In this document: positions 1 to 16,480 of the stretch, piece by piece
Layout of the letters: each line of letters opens with the position of its first letter
Position numbering within the stretch: the stretch's first letter is position 1
Assembly (NCBI GenBank): GCA_015832175.1
Contig: WJXW01000001.1
Coordinates: forward strand, 2,790,001-2,854,000
Reading direction: 5' to 3'
Origin: Paraphaeosphaeria minitans
Lineage: Eukaryota > Ascomycota > Dothideomycetes > Pleosporales > Didymosphaeriaceae
Length of the DNA: 64,000 nt
Program-made: the position numbers and the translations under genes
The notes under the pieces: model-generated
Seen by the model: only the letters and a program-made list of their open reading frames with translations
What the model was told of the DNA's origin: nothing
Databases searched by the model: none

Positions 1-307
1 GCATGCCCTTCCCCGTTCGCCTTCCAACCCGCCTCAGGACAGGCAAAGCGCCGGCTGGCTACTAGGTAATCATCGATATACCCGGCTGCGCTCCCGACTT
101 GCACGCAGCACCCGCACGGCAGCCCGACTCACACCCAACACGCACGAGGCGGTGCCCAAAAGCCTGTTCCGGTTCCTCTTCGCCTCCGTGCCCCAAGGCT
201 GCTCCGGTTCCTCTTCGCCAGCTGCCAGCGGCCAGCACCTGAGGAGACCATGGCAGAGCCGAGCGAGGCCGCACCGTGATGGATGGACCGAGGGAGCTCT
301 CCTGTTG

Positions 308-340
308 CCCAGCCCAGCCCAGCCCAGCCCAGCCCAGCCT
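308..340. repeat. CCAGC pentanucleotide tandem repeat
   Basis: About six head-to-tail copies of a CCAGC/GCCCA unit. Confidence 0.8.
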
Positions 341-361
341 CCGAATCAAGGGGAGTGCACT

Positions 362-476
362 TTCTTGCCATGGGGCGTCTGGGTGCTAGCCATTCGCTTT
401 CTTGCCATGGGACGTCCGGGTGCTGGCCATTGTGCTGGCCATTTGCTTTCTTGTCATGGGGCTTCCGGGTGCCCAT
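362..476. repeat. Imperfect ~40-bp tandem repeat
   Basis: Three diverged copies of a unit containing TTTCTTGCCATGGG followed by a GTCCGGGTGC-like segment. The copies differ by substitutions and small indels. Confidence 0.65.
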
Positions 477-504
477 GTCGAACCTGTGTGCAGCGTGCAG
501 TCGA

Positions 505-592
505 ACCTGCCTACAATCGGACCTGCCTACAATCGGACCTGCCTACAATCGAACCTGCCTACAATCGAACCTGCGTCCAGTCGAACCTGGGT
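505..592. repeat. 16-bp tandem repeat
   Basis: About five copies of a 16-bp unit containing CCTACAATCG and ACCTG. The last copy is degenerate (GTCCAGTCG). Confidence 0.8.
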
Positions 593-627
593 CGGAACAT
601 GCCCAGCCGAGCGTTTGCACGGGAGAG

Positions 628-697
628 TTGCTCGTTGCGGCATTGGAACGTTAGCAGCATAGAATTGCTCGTTGCGGCATTGGAACGTTAGCAGCAT
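628..697. repeat. 37-bp direct duplication
   Basis: The block starting TTGCTCGTTGCGGC and ending TTAGCAGCAT occurs at 628 and again at 665, almost without change. This looks like a recent tandem duplication. Confidence 0.85.
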
Positions 698-1015
698 CTA
701 CCTACATCAGCTCCACAACGCGCACAAACATGACTTGATACCCACCTACCCACGGGTGCACCAGCTACCAACGGATGAAATCTCTTCCAAACGCGTGCTC
801 CCGTCACCAAAAGTCGCGCTCCACAATCAACGCTCCACATTCCTCCAAGAATTACCTAAGCTCCAAATTGTGGGGAGGGCAGGGGGGATTGACGTGGGCC
901 CTCCGGGAAACTGGCGCGTGCCCTGTCGCACCTGCCCCCAGCGGCCAGCCTCGGGTGTATTCGCACCGGCCGGCCGCGGACATTCTTCGACTAACGGAAT
1001 TGACAACGACGTCTA

Positions 1016-6247
<5,232 letters not shown>

Positions 6248-7122
6248 ATCAATATGTTAAGCTGCCGCTGAATGTGTTGTTAACATCCCAAATTCACGAT
6301 CGGTATGGGTCACAACATCGCAGCAGCCCGTGTTTGGGTACGCTGCTGCACCATAATGCGCAGGATAATGCGTATTAAGATGTAGCAAACCGTCTTACGT
6401 ACCTAAAATACTTCCATATAATGAGAAATAATAGCGGTTGTGCGTTGAAACGCGTCAAATGAGATTTTGTTATCTCCGCGGCGCTGGAGATGAATGAACG
6501 CCTCGACCGGAGTCGAAAACGATTGTTTGGAAAGTGAAAGTGTACCTGTGGCCGTCACTTTCCCCAATAGCTTCCGCCCGCGCCTGCCCTGACGTCTCCA
6601 TATTGCTAGGGCATCCTCACGTCTGATGGGATTGCTTGGCAATGGGAAAGTGCTGATGTCATTGTAGGTAAAGTCGCGGTAATTCGTCTCGAATGCCTGC
6701 AGACATGCGTTTTTGTACAAGCTGTAGGGTTCAGTCCGCGGGACGAGCCTAGCTCAATCTTTGTCGCGTGTGCTCGTTGTGGATGCGTGACGCCATGTGG
6801 TGTCGAAAACAGCCTCGCGCCACCACCCCAGCCGATCGATCTGCGGTATCGCCAAGACAGTGGTAGATTCATGGACATCTCGAGCAGATGACCCTTGTAC
6901 GAGATACAGTCCAATGTACGAATATTAGCCCAGGTTCTGTTAGTGGTCCACCAACAAAATCGTGATACTCGGCGCTCGAAATTGCCCACTACGATACCTA
7001 GGTAGGAGGGTCGATATCAGATCAAGTTGCTCGCCGCTGTGGAAAGGCATCTTAAAGTGCATGCATCTGGAAGACCCAGAAAGATGTAAATCAAATCAAT
7101 AATTGAGAGACTTCTCTGCGTA
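6248..7122. other. Intergenic, possibly decayed sequence
   Basis: Upstream region of the ABC transporter, which is read leftwards. Open frames on the minus strand at 6403-6720 and 6606-6989 have no recognisable domain, and I could not link them to the neighbouring relics. The palindrome TACCTAGGTA lies at 6995-7004. Confidence 0.5.
6995..7004. repeat. TACCTAGGTA palindrome, copy 1
   Basis: Perfect 10-bp palindrome; the same 10-mer recurs at 17823, 21924 and 56214, always between genes. Confidence 0.7.
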
Positions 7123-7465
7123 TCAGAAGATGAGATCCTCGGCCTCAGAACAAATTATGTTCCAAGAGTAGCCGTCCGGGCCACCGGGTCCAATAAAGTC
7201 GGTATATGCTGGCTCCTTGTTGTTCAGCACAAAAGCTGCACCGATCTTTTTGTAGAAGCCATGAGCCACGAAAGTCGAGTCAAGATCCACGAGTTTGAAG
7301 AAGTGGTGAAAATACGGTAGCATGCTCTCGCCCACATAGTATCTCCGTTATGATGAGAAACGTTGACATGTAAAAATAGTGCTCGTTTTGCTGCACTTGT
7401 CTAGGGAATTTGTCGCCCTCGAGAAAGACAGTATCGATACCCTCTCCGGCCAATGCTGAGGCCCA
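7123..7465 (-). pseudogene. Flavin-dependent halogenase, N-terminal fragment (relic)
   Basis: Two adjoining frames match the N-terminal part of fungal flavin-dependent halogenases. The first has ASALAGEGIDTVFLEGDKFP, the end of an FAD-binding Rossmann unit. The second has YYVGESMLP, then VAHGFYKKIGAAF and a segment ending SEAEDLIF. The GGGPAGS dinucleotide-binding loop that should come just before is absent. The expected intron between FPR and YYVGESM has an acceptor but no usable GT donor at the position needed to keep frame. The frame ends at TGA directly after DLIF, where family members continue for about 400 residues. What follows is AT-rich with no family similarity that I can see. I read this as a truncated, mutated remnant. 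Only about 110 residues remain, so the original substrate cannot be inferred. Confidence 0.75.
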
Positions 7466-7689
7466 CTTGAATCTTAGAACTTGGCTTTCATCTGTCAACA
7501 GGGGTAAGCGGAAAGTAAACACTAGCTTTGCGCAATGGCACTGTAGCACTTGGAGTCAAAGATCTGTTTCTTTTGTAGTTCCCCTAGAGTATCATTTGGC
7601 AGGATATTACAATTTTAATGCTCGGCATGTATTTTCTAAGCCAAGTTCAAAGTTATCAAAGAGGAACAGAATAACACAATAAACCCCTA

Positions 7690-8162
7690 GCTCTAGTGCA
7701 TGGTCCCACTCCTTCTTCTGCACCCGCGCCGTCGTAGAAGAAAGCCTACGCCTCTCCCACGGCGTACCCTGGCGCATAGTCCATCTTGCACCCCCCTCTG
7801 GCGCCACTATCAGAAACTACTTCATCCCCGGAGGCACCGTCGTCACCTCAGGCATCTACCTGCAGAACAGACCTCGAAGCCTTTCTTGAGCCTTTCCTGG
7901 ACCGTTTCAATATGACCCTGAGGCTGGCTGTGCGAGGACGAGACATACAAGCCGCGGGACAGGCAGATGCAGTTTTTCAGCCGCGGGTCTCGAAGCTGCA
8001 TCGGGATCAACGTTGTCGTGTGCGACGCTGCATTTGACGGTGCCGCATCCGTTCCGGCGGTTTAGACGGTGTGGCATACAAGGAGGCGGATATGGGGGGT
8101 GGCATGATTGCTTCGTTTCCGCTCCGAGGGGGCACATCAAGGGGATGGTGAAGAGACGGTAA
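7690..8162 (+). pseudogene. Cytochrome P450, C-terminal fragment (relic)
   Basis: Reading the plus strand across frames gives the C-terminal half of a fungal P450. A K-helix segment (AVVEESLRLSHGVPW, carrying ExxR) is followed by SGATIRNYFIPGGTVVTSGI. After a frame change comes TDLEAFLEPF, then the heme loop FFSRGSRSCIGIN with the ligand Cys. After another frame change come ATLHLTVPHPFRRF and the C-terminal WHDCFVSAPRGHIKG before TAA at 8160-8162. At least two frameshifts separate these blocks. The part between the meander and the heme loop is not recognisable, and the N-terminal two thirds are missing. It faces the halogenase relic on the opposite strand, about 225 bp away. Confidence 0.78.
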
Positions 8163-8759
8163 AGACCGAGCATGGGGAGGACGAAAGTGGATTTCTTTCC
8201 CTTCTAACGAAGGGCGCTGATATCTACATACCGACGCCGAGTATGCAACGTCGGCCCGCCAGCCTTCCTACACAAGTACATTTACCGGGTTGAAACCAGC
8301 CCTCAAAGGCTGTTACAATCTGCCATTCCATGCTAGGCTATGCTCCGCGTCTAACCAGAAATAACGGGCTATGCTCAGTGAATAATGCTGAACGACAGAG
8401 GATGTGGATACAAACAATCCATGCTGTAGGAAAAATGTGTTGGTGTTGAAAGAATCGCGCGGTAGGTGTACTATAAACTGTACGTACCCAACTGCTCAAT
8501 CTGTGGATCTCCGCCTCCGCGGCTGTTGGGGTATCTTCATATATTATGTGTCGCAGTCTGTGTATCGTTCGTTTTTGATCTTCTGCATAACTGGACAAGT
8601 CGTTCTGCGCATAGCGTAGTCCAGGAATCATCCCGGTTTGCCTCGTAAGACTATCTGTTTTGACCCCCGATCTGCTCCGGTTTCTGTGTACCATACCAAT
8701 CTAAGACTACTGGCACCGTATAATCTTGTCGGTCGGCTATTGCAATGCGACAACGAACA
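8163..8759. other. Intergenic, nothing recognised
   Basis: No supportable gene or clear repeat. Short open frames on both strands lack domains or compositional support. Confidence 0.5.
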
Positions 8760-11700
8760 CTACAGGTTCGATGCTTGGGTGGTCATAGTTGGCGTCAATC
8801 CGCCATCATCGAAGAACTCATCGATTACCGCACTTTCGGCATCGAAGTCATCCGTATCGATATCTGCATCGTCGCCATCGTCGTTCATGTTACTATCCGT
8901 GTCGACGCCTAACAGTAGTGAATCGATGTCAGGAGCATTGACGCCGCCAGCCAAGAATGCGCCCAAATCTGCCTCGCTCAGCGTTACAATGTGGCTTCCG
9001 TGCATGGGGTCACCCATAACATCAGCAGAGGTCTCGGCCCCTTCAGATGAATGTGCGTAGTGGTTCGGAAATGTAGACGGTCCAGAGATGACCGTGACAT
9101 TGCTCGGCTCCTCATGCACATGCACACCAAAGACGGTCGTAACGGTGATCGAGTCTGGGCTGGGTAGGTGATTGCTGGTTGCGTTGATAGCGGTGCTTTG
9201 GCTGGCGAGGTCAACGTTCTCTTGGTGAGTGATGCTCGGTCCGTCGTCTTCGTCAACGTCATCGTGAGTGGAGAGGGACTTGAAAAATTCGAAGACGGCT
9301 CCGGCTAATTCGTCAGCTTGGTTTCGTCCCCTCCTCTCCTTCTCCATCCTCTCGCGTGCGCGTCTTTCCTCTGCGAGTCTTGCTTGGGTCTCCATATCAT
9401 ATCGACATTTTGCTCTGACATCTGGCTTGCGGGAGCATGTTGAACAGTGAAAATTCACTGTGCAATATGTGCATGTGCAGGTGGGATTCGCCAAGTTGCA
9501 TTGCTATGAAAGGTCAGCGCCAATTCTATCACCAATCCAACATGTTCTAGTTTACTCGTTCGAGCTAGCGGGGTTTGACTTACATCACACACGAGTACGG
9601 CACACTCAGTACACTCCTTGAGCAAAGTGGGACACGGTGGCCTGTTGTCCCCTACAGGCCTAGAATACTGACAAAAATACGCTCCGCAGCCCTCCCATTG
9701 AACAGGATGGCGGGGATGACAGGGCAGTGGAAGAGGGTTGATTATGGAACTAGGAATGCCAACCCGTGCTGAGTTCGACGCGGACGCTAGGTTCCGGCTG
9801 CGAACACCTGAGGTGCTGAGGGATCGCGGCCTCGAGGAGCTTACTGGAACGAACGGCACAGGAACAATGTTCGAGATCGGGTCGAAATTGGACGTATGAG
9901 AAGCAACGGAGTTGGTGGCGGACATCTCGACAGAAGAGGGCGGTACAGGAGGGACGAGGATTTGAGACTGTGACATGGGTGCTTGGTCGCTTATGTCAAG
10001 CTCAGTAATCAGAGACGATGAGGATTGACTAAATGAAGGAGGTCCAGTGGGAAGTCGTTGAGCGTTTCTATTGGAATTAAATTCAGGTATGATGAGTCGT
10101 GGTGGTTCCGTATGCGCTCTAACATGTTCACGTTCGGTGAGCATGTCTCGATAGCCACATTTGCGGAACTTCAGACCCCTGAAGTCGTGCTCTTTGCAGA
10201 TCGGGTTTTTGCATGTTCTGCATGTGACTTTCCAACGGAAACTCCTGTAGCAGTCCTGACAGAGACCTCGCGGGCATGATTGGGCCTGCAACTCCAGACT
10301 GGGTTGCTTCAGGTAGGTTAGAAGGTCAACGTCCTCGCCAAGGACATATTCGTAAAGTCCATTGTTCTTCAACTCTCGAATGTAGTCAATTGGCCGAAGC
10401 TGATTTGAGAAATCCGGGTCCTCAAACTGCTTAGTGCGCGGAAGCGGTGCGGCTCGTATCTTGTCGGCTCCTCTCCCACCCAGTCCAGTCCCTAGTACAG
10501 CAATGCCGCCACCACCGGAGAATATAGGTTCCAAGCAACACCAATGCATGTTGAGTTTCGGCGGGTCGCGATTGGGAGGTGGCACTGGCAGACCTTGATT
10601 GAGGTTGCCGCCGTCTTCAGAATCAGAATCTTCGTCCTCCTGAGAGGTCTCGTTCATGAGATTCGGCGACCGCGTAGCCCCTGGAGCCCACCAGAAGCGA
10701 TCATCCTGCTGGGGCTGTGCAGAGTTGTTCGGGGTTTGGAGCGAAACGTTGGAGCCTGTTGAGGTTTGGTTGAGAGTGGTGCCAACTGTGGAGCCAGAAC
10801 CAAACGCCGTGCTTGCGAACTGCCTCGGTCTTGCCCGCTTCCTATGTATGGGCTTGTTGAAGGCGCAGCTGGCGCAAAGCGTCTTTCGGCATCCCATGCA
10901 GTGCATCCGAACACTGCACGATTCGCATCGCTCAAGAATCTTCTCGTTGCATTGCGCGCAATGGATGTTTTCGATGAAAGTCTTGTGGCTCTGCCGCATG
11001 TGTGCCGGCACGTGCTTGCCCTCACCCTTGGATACAGCACCACCCTCGGTTCCCAACGGTTCGCCGTCCTGGCCAGTCTCAGAGATCTCCCATAGCCTCC
11101 CGTCTGATTGTCCTAGCTTTTCTCCCACGCCGTCCGCGGGCCCAATGCGGTTACTTGAACGCCATAAGCGATCATACGGCACCCAGACTTCGCCATTTTG
11201 CGGTCCTGCTCGTCCTGCATGATAATCTTTCCTCCGATAACACCGCCCTCCTGGGCTTGGGCACCACGCTGTATCTGTCCATATGCCGAGTCTATGGCAT
11301 ATCTCGATCAACTGATGTGTGGGGTCGGAGTCGGAGTCTCGTCGCGTAAGAGATTGGGGAAGGTATGGTCGTCTACGGTGGTGTCGACAGCGGTATGTAT
11401 AGAGGCTCTTCAAGGCAAGTTCTACTGCTGAATCCGGCATTTGATCCATAGTGAAGGGCTCCAGGAAAGGGACGATGTGGTACTTGATCGAAACATTCTT
11501 ACAGCCCCGTACCGATAAATGCCTGTATGTAGACCGAGTTAGCATGCGCACTATGGCAGAGTTCCTACGTGTCGAGCGTAGAGAAGGACGTCGGCTCTGA
11601 GAGCTTGAGTTCCCAGAATGTACCGCACAGTAGCCGAATCAAGAGAAGACCACGCACCTAAGAGTATTGCTCCGCGGCCCGAGAACCTGCATACTCAGCG

Positions 11701-12313
11701 CCGTCCCCGAGACAGCGGTGTTGCAGAGATCCAGGCTGGTCAGGCACGCCCCGTGTGGGCCTATGATCTGCTTCAACAGCGCATCGAAGGCGTAGGGCCT
11801 CGACTGGCGCTCTCTGCCGTCGGGTGTCTCGGTGCCCGGCGAGCCCATGGCGACGGCGGGCTGTGGCAAGCGGAACGACAGCGTCTTCCATGCGAGCGGG
11901 TACAACTTGAGGAATTCGCGGAGGTGGCTCGAGGTGTGGTACAGGTCCAGGAGCGTGGCCGTCGATATCTGGGCGAGGAGCGAGGCCAGGACGGGCGGGT
12001 ACGTGGTGAAGATAGCCTCGAAGGGACTCAGCAACGGCCCGTGGTCGTGGGTGGACTCGACGGCGCCTGTCTCGTCCTGCATGGTCGCATCGTCGCTCTT
12101 CCCGAAGACAAATACCGGCGTGGGTTCGACGTCGGCCGAGTGGTCGCGCGCGCGGTCGAGCTGGTGGCTTCGGTCCTCCATAATGGCCATGGCGTGCTCC
12201 GGCTCCGGCTCCGGCTCCAGGTCGAGGGAGTTAGCCAGCTCGCTTCCTACGAGGCAGTCTTGACGTCGCAGGGTGGCGGGCATGAAACACGGGGCGCGCA
12301 ACGGAGTGCGCAA
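8760..12313 (-). CDS. F-box/LRR-like protein with Cys-rich zinc-binding segments, 3 exons
   Basis: Uncharacterised protein. CDS is complement(join(8760..9503, 9584..11522, 11658..12313)), 3,339 nt, 1,112 aa. The N-terminal part carries an F-box-like segment around residues 70-130 (DLYHTSSHLREFLKLYP) followed by leucine-rich-repeat-like sequence (LTSLDLCNTAVSG, then LRHLSVRGCKNVSIKY) that becomes continuous only after splicing. At least three Cys-rich clusters follow: residues ~407-455 (CAQCNEKILERCESC, MHCMGCRKTLCASC), ~634-670 (CYRSFRWKVTCRTCKNPIC) and one near 860-930 extending into exon 3 (CNLANPTCTCTYCTVNFHC), all probably zinc-binding. The C-terminus is acidic. The F-box reading suggests an SCF ubiquitin-ligase adaptor, but this is inference from a degenerate motif. 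The first ATG is used; methionines about 10 and 40 residues in are alternatives. Confidence 0.75.
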
Positions 12314-12974
12314 CGGAGTGAGGGACGGCTGCAGCGCTGCAGTGTCGACAAGTTAGCCGCGACGGCCTGGCAGCAAGCGTGTCGTGGGCGTGTGCCTGGA
12401 GGAAGGGCTAGCCCACTTGTCGCACCGAGTTGCAAGCGGCTGTGATCGCCGTGGCCATCAGCGCGCCCGCCCCTTCCGCTTCAGGGTGGCGCGTCTAGGA
12501 CCAAGGAAACCCCATTCATCCCGGCACTGCCCAGCACGAACAACCGCGCCGCCTCCTCCGACAGAGATTTCCGACACGCCGTCCACGTCTCATTCCGACA
12601 CCATTGGATAGACCATCACATTGGCACTGGTCACTGTCTAGTGTTATACAGATAGAGCCTCATCGTCATCTCATGAACATCCCCATTTGCATCCTTGGTT
12701 CCAGCAAGATAGATACCTACTTGACTTTGGGATTGAAAGCAATGCCGAACTCCCGTTCCCCCAAGGGACATGAAACCGTATCCAGGTAACAAACCGAAAA
12801 CGCTATGATGCTAATCCAGACAACAACCCAAACGCCGCCCTTCCATCCCATCCCATCCCATCCATCCCATCCATCCCATCCATCCCATCCATCCCATCCA
12901 TCCCATGCCATCCCATCCATGCCATCCATCCGTCCTATCCTCCCCTGCACAAAAGGAAAAGCGAGTAACGCTGA
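12314..12974. other. Intergenic region
   Basis: Lies between the upstream side of the F-box-like gene and the 3' end of the transcription-factor gene. Apart from the minisatellite at 12841-12940 I see nothing in it. Confidence 0.5.
12841..12940. repeat. CATCCATCC-type minisatellite
   Basis: Roughly ten copies of a CATCC/CATCCATCC unit with occasional ATGCC variants. Noncoding, just downstream of the transcription-factor stop codon. Confidence 0.85.
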
Positions 12975-15118
12975 CTAAAACACCCAATTTCCATCTACGT
13001 CCAAATCCTGCAGCCCGTCAAAGAGAATAATGTCAAAGTCCATATCGGGATTGTTGAACTCGTTGGTAGTAGGCCACAGCGCGCTGGTGACAAAAGAAAA
13101 CACCGGAATGTGATCGGCCGTTCCTTTCGAGCTCAGCTTCTTCGCCGTACCCGAGTCCAAGTCGAATGCCGGCCGGACGGGCAGCTTCTTGTAGTCGAGC
13201 TCGAGTGTGCCAAAGTACGGCACCGTCAACCGGGCCTTGCCCAGCGTCTGCTTGCTCGGGTCCAGCGAGGACAGGATCTTCTTCAGGACGACTGCGCTGC
13301 GCGTGGCGATGCGCTCCCGGGTGCTGGCCTTGCCGAGTTTCTCCATCTCGGAGATGACCCGGCATATCATGGCGAAGTCGCTGCATTTTGCCTTTTGTAC
13401 TTCTGGCTTGTCTTTCGTGGCCATGTCGATGAGGATATCGAGCGTGAGCGTCATGGCGGCGATGAAGACGCTGAGTTCGGCGAAGCGGCAGCATGCTTGC
13501 GTTATGCCGGCGTTGCGGAGCGCGAACCACCTCATCACCACATTGCGGCTGGCTTGAAGAGCGGCGACTTTGGAGTATTCGTAGCGGCTCTCTTGCGGCG
13601 CGCGCAGGAGAAAGGGGAGGTGAATGAAGATCTTGAGTTCGAAGTGCCACATCTGGACCATCAAGCGCTCCAGTACGTCGAACGACTCGGCTGTCCGAGC
13701 AGTGGGTGGCACGTTGGGCACGTCCCAGAAATCTTTTGGTTGCTCTTTCATCATGGACTCAAGCTTCTCGTCGACTGCCAGTGCCTGCACGTAGGACTGA
13801 GATGTGACTTCGTGATCGAGCTCGGCGACCTGTCGGCATATGGAAGTGAGCCGGGCGCGGTGAATGCGGTGAGATGCGTCGTCTTCTGCGATAGGGTAAT
13901 CGTCCGAGGCGAACGGAAGGCGTAGATGTATGCCAAGCATCCTGTCGAGGTTGACTAGGCTACACCACACTGATACTGATGACTCTATCGATTCAATCTG
14001 GGGAATTTGTCTGGCTTGGACGATGCGATGGAAGCCCATCAGGTGTGCCAGATCCATAGCTCTCCTGACAAGGAGCCAACCTTGTCTGAGGTTAGCAACA
14101 TTCAAGTAGTATACAGAGAGCAGGAGCAGTGTCTCAAGTCCGGGTAGGGTGAGTAACAGCTCATCCGACGAGGTGACCAGCGAAGTGACGGTAGTAACAT
14201 AGTTATCCATGGTAGCTTCGAGGTTCCAGATGTTGCGTAACCGCGAGGTGTTGAAGTCGGGCGGTAAGGCGCAGATGCAAGCTGCTAAATGTAGCAGTGT
14301 CCGCGCTACGATAATGGCACGCTCCTTCGCGATCGAAGCCATGCACAAAGCATACGACTCTGGATCTTGACCGACGAACAGTTCTTTTGAGGGCCGATAC
14401 GTGCCGCCCAGGATCATCCACCCGTTCGAGGACTCGAATATAACGTCGGCGTCATCTTGCGAAGGAAGCAAAGCTACCAATGCCCTGTGGACGGGATCCG
14501 ATGATGTTTGCCCATCTTCTTTCTCGACGAGAGCCCTGATACTAGGGGCCGACGACCAAGTACGTGCTCCTAGCTGAAAGAGAATTAGTACGATGGGGGT
14601 GAGTATACCAGCACTGAACACTGACTATGCCGTCTGCGAGACTTTGCCCGTCGCTTTTCGGTAGAGGCGGAAGTCCGGTGAATTTGAAAGGCTTTTCGTC
14701 GGACTGGGTTGATACAGCGGTTCGCGAAGAGTCTTGCGATGAAGCAATGTTTGACGTGACATTGGGGGCTTTGCGACACACAAACTTCTCGAATAGTTGT
14801 TCCAGCTTGCCAAGCCGTTCACCAATGTGGAGCTGGCAGGCGTGGTCCTCACCACCAGGAGCGAAAACGTCCAGAGCATCAACAGCTAGAGGGGTAGACG
14901 GCTCGCTCTTCTCGCAAGCGCTCTGCAATTTCCTCTTCTTGCCTGCCAAAATCAAATTAGTGTCATGAAACGACCAACACAAGCATTGGGATCCGAAGGG
15001 TTCTCTTACACTCCCAGCAGGCGCGCAGGCGACTTGATGGCCTCTTTCTGGTCGTCTCGGTACTGGTCGTGCTACCATAGTCCATGTCGACAGGACCAGA
15101 GACAACCAGCACGTCCAT
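12975..15118 (-). CDS. Fungal-specific transcription factor with degenerate Zn2Cys6 motif, 3 exons
   Basis: CDS is complement(join(12975..14573, 14626..14942, 15010..15118)), 2,025 nt, 674 aa. The N-terminus reads RLRACWECKKRKLQ across the first intron, the usual start of a Zn2Cys6 DNA-binding domain. Only the first CxxC pair is in normal spacing. The third Cys comes two residues late, and the CxxC expected for ligands 4 and 5 is absent. A linker helix IGERLGKLEQLFEKF follows at the distance where these factors normally dimerise. The long third exon is the regulatory Fungal_trans-type domain (LETLLLLSVYYLNVANLRQGW, AMDLAHLMGFHRI). Introns are 67 and 52 nt with good branch sites. It may be a true regulator with altered DNA binding; target genes cannot be inferred. 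Confidence 0.82.
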
Positions 15119-16480
15119 CTATCTGTTTCCAGCGTTCAAGCGAGTGTCGACCGGAGCATACACAGTAACGGGCCAGGGGCTACTTTCATAGTGTGGGGAT
15201 GCCGTGAGCGGCGATCGTCTGGACGTAAGCTTAACCCGGTACTTTTCGGCCGAGTTTTTTGGACCGCATGCGACGGTCTCCTGACTGCAAGATGCCGCAC
15301 CCAAGTACGAGCTTGGTTCCCTCGAGATGTTTCCTTTGCCCAACCTAGCAACTAGATAGATACCTAAGAAACTGCAAAGCAGATTGCTTTTGTTTATGTA
15401 TGCATCGCGACGACAGTGCGGGCGGCGGCAACCCCTTTGCGCCGCAATGAGGTGCCTCTTTGTAAGCAGGCGCTGCCTCGGACATTCGATTATTCGACAT
15501 TTCCGTGGAGGCGACAGTGATTCCAAGAGTAGATCGAGAGATTGCGCATTTCCTGCCCACAATTATCCAGGGATTACCTAAACGCAGTCGGCGTGAACAT
15601 CCGGTCTGCATCCGGGCCGCTGCGCCAGCATTTCACAACTAAGCAAGTCTCTGTAATCAAGGTGTAAACAAGCCGAGTCCAAATGGAGTTTGCCGTATGA
15701 CTTCAGCTCACAACACCTGTCTTTGATAAGGCACACATAGAAAGTGTACTTCTTCTGGACCTAGCTGCAGAAAGACTCGCCGCCATCACGCAAGGGCCGA
15801 GTAGAAATGCTTGTTCCGCCTCCGCACAGCAGAAGCGGGCTTTAAGCTGTCGCGCGCTTGCTCAAGCACCCGCGATTGACAATGGTGTCACATCACGACA
15901 CTTTGACCATATTTGGTCGCATATAATCCCACGATAGAACTACACAAGCCGTTTGGAGTTTGAGTGGAGCTCTTTTCCAACACTCACAAAGGACACCAAC
16001 ATCACACACGCTGGACCATTGCAAATACTTGTGAGCTTTTCGCATTGATTTCGGCCTAGTATGGGCAAGCGGAATCCACATCATAATCATAGCAGCGACA
16101 ATTGTCAGCGGTGTTTGACGAACTGCACTGGTGGCGGAATGAGAAAGGATTTGTGGACCAATTCGGACAAGTGCTGCGGTTACTCGGATGACTCGATGTA
16201 TGCGTTTACTCAGTTGGTCGGCAGGACGTCCTTGCTCCCTCACGGCGAATGCACTATGTATAATGTACTGGTCTGCCGAAGTGATTTCCATGCCCGCTGG
16301 CTGTACGTTGCAGCGGCAGGTGCTGAGGTGGAGTTGGAGTTGATGCAGTCAGAGTGATTAAGCCGTACCGCCAAATCGGCGGTGCATACCAAGTGTGCAC
16401 GGAAGTCGATTTCGTCCACATGTAAGCCAACCGATGTCTTCCGGCTCCGACAATGATTCGCTCTTATCTGGCCTAGTTCT
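15119..16480. other. Intergenic, nothing recognised
   Basis: About 1.4 kb upstream of the transcription factor and downstream of the RING gene. Several open frames of 60-150 codons occur on both strands, but none shows a domain, a signal peptide or plausible splicing. Confidence 0.45.

Noticed and set aside
6403..6989. Minus-strand frames of 105 and 127 codons between the pump and the halogenase relic
   Set aside because: No domain, no matching splice sites and no similarity I recognise to halogenases or P450s.
15893..16357. Overlapping 130- and 98-codon frames on opposite strands
   Set aside because: No domain, and neither can be extended by splicing; likely chance frames in a GC-balanced region.
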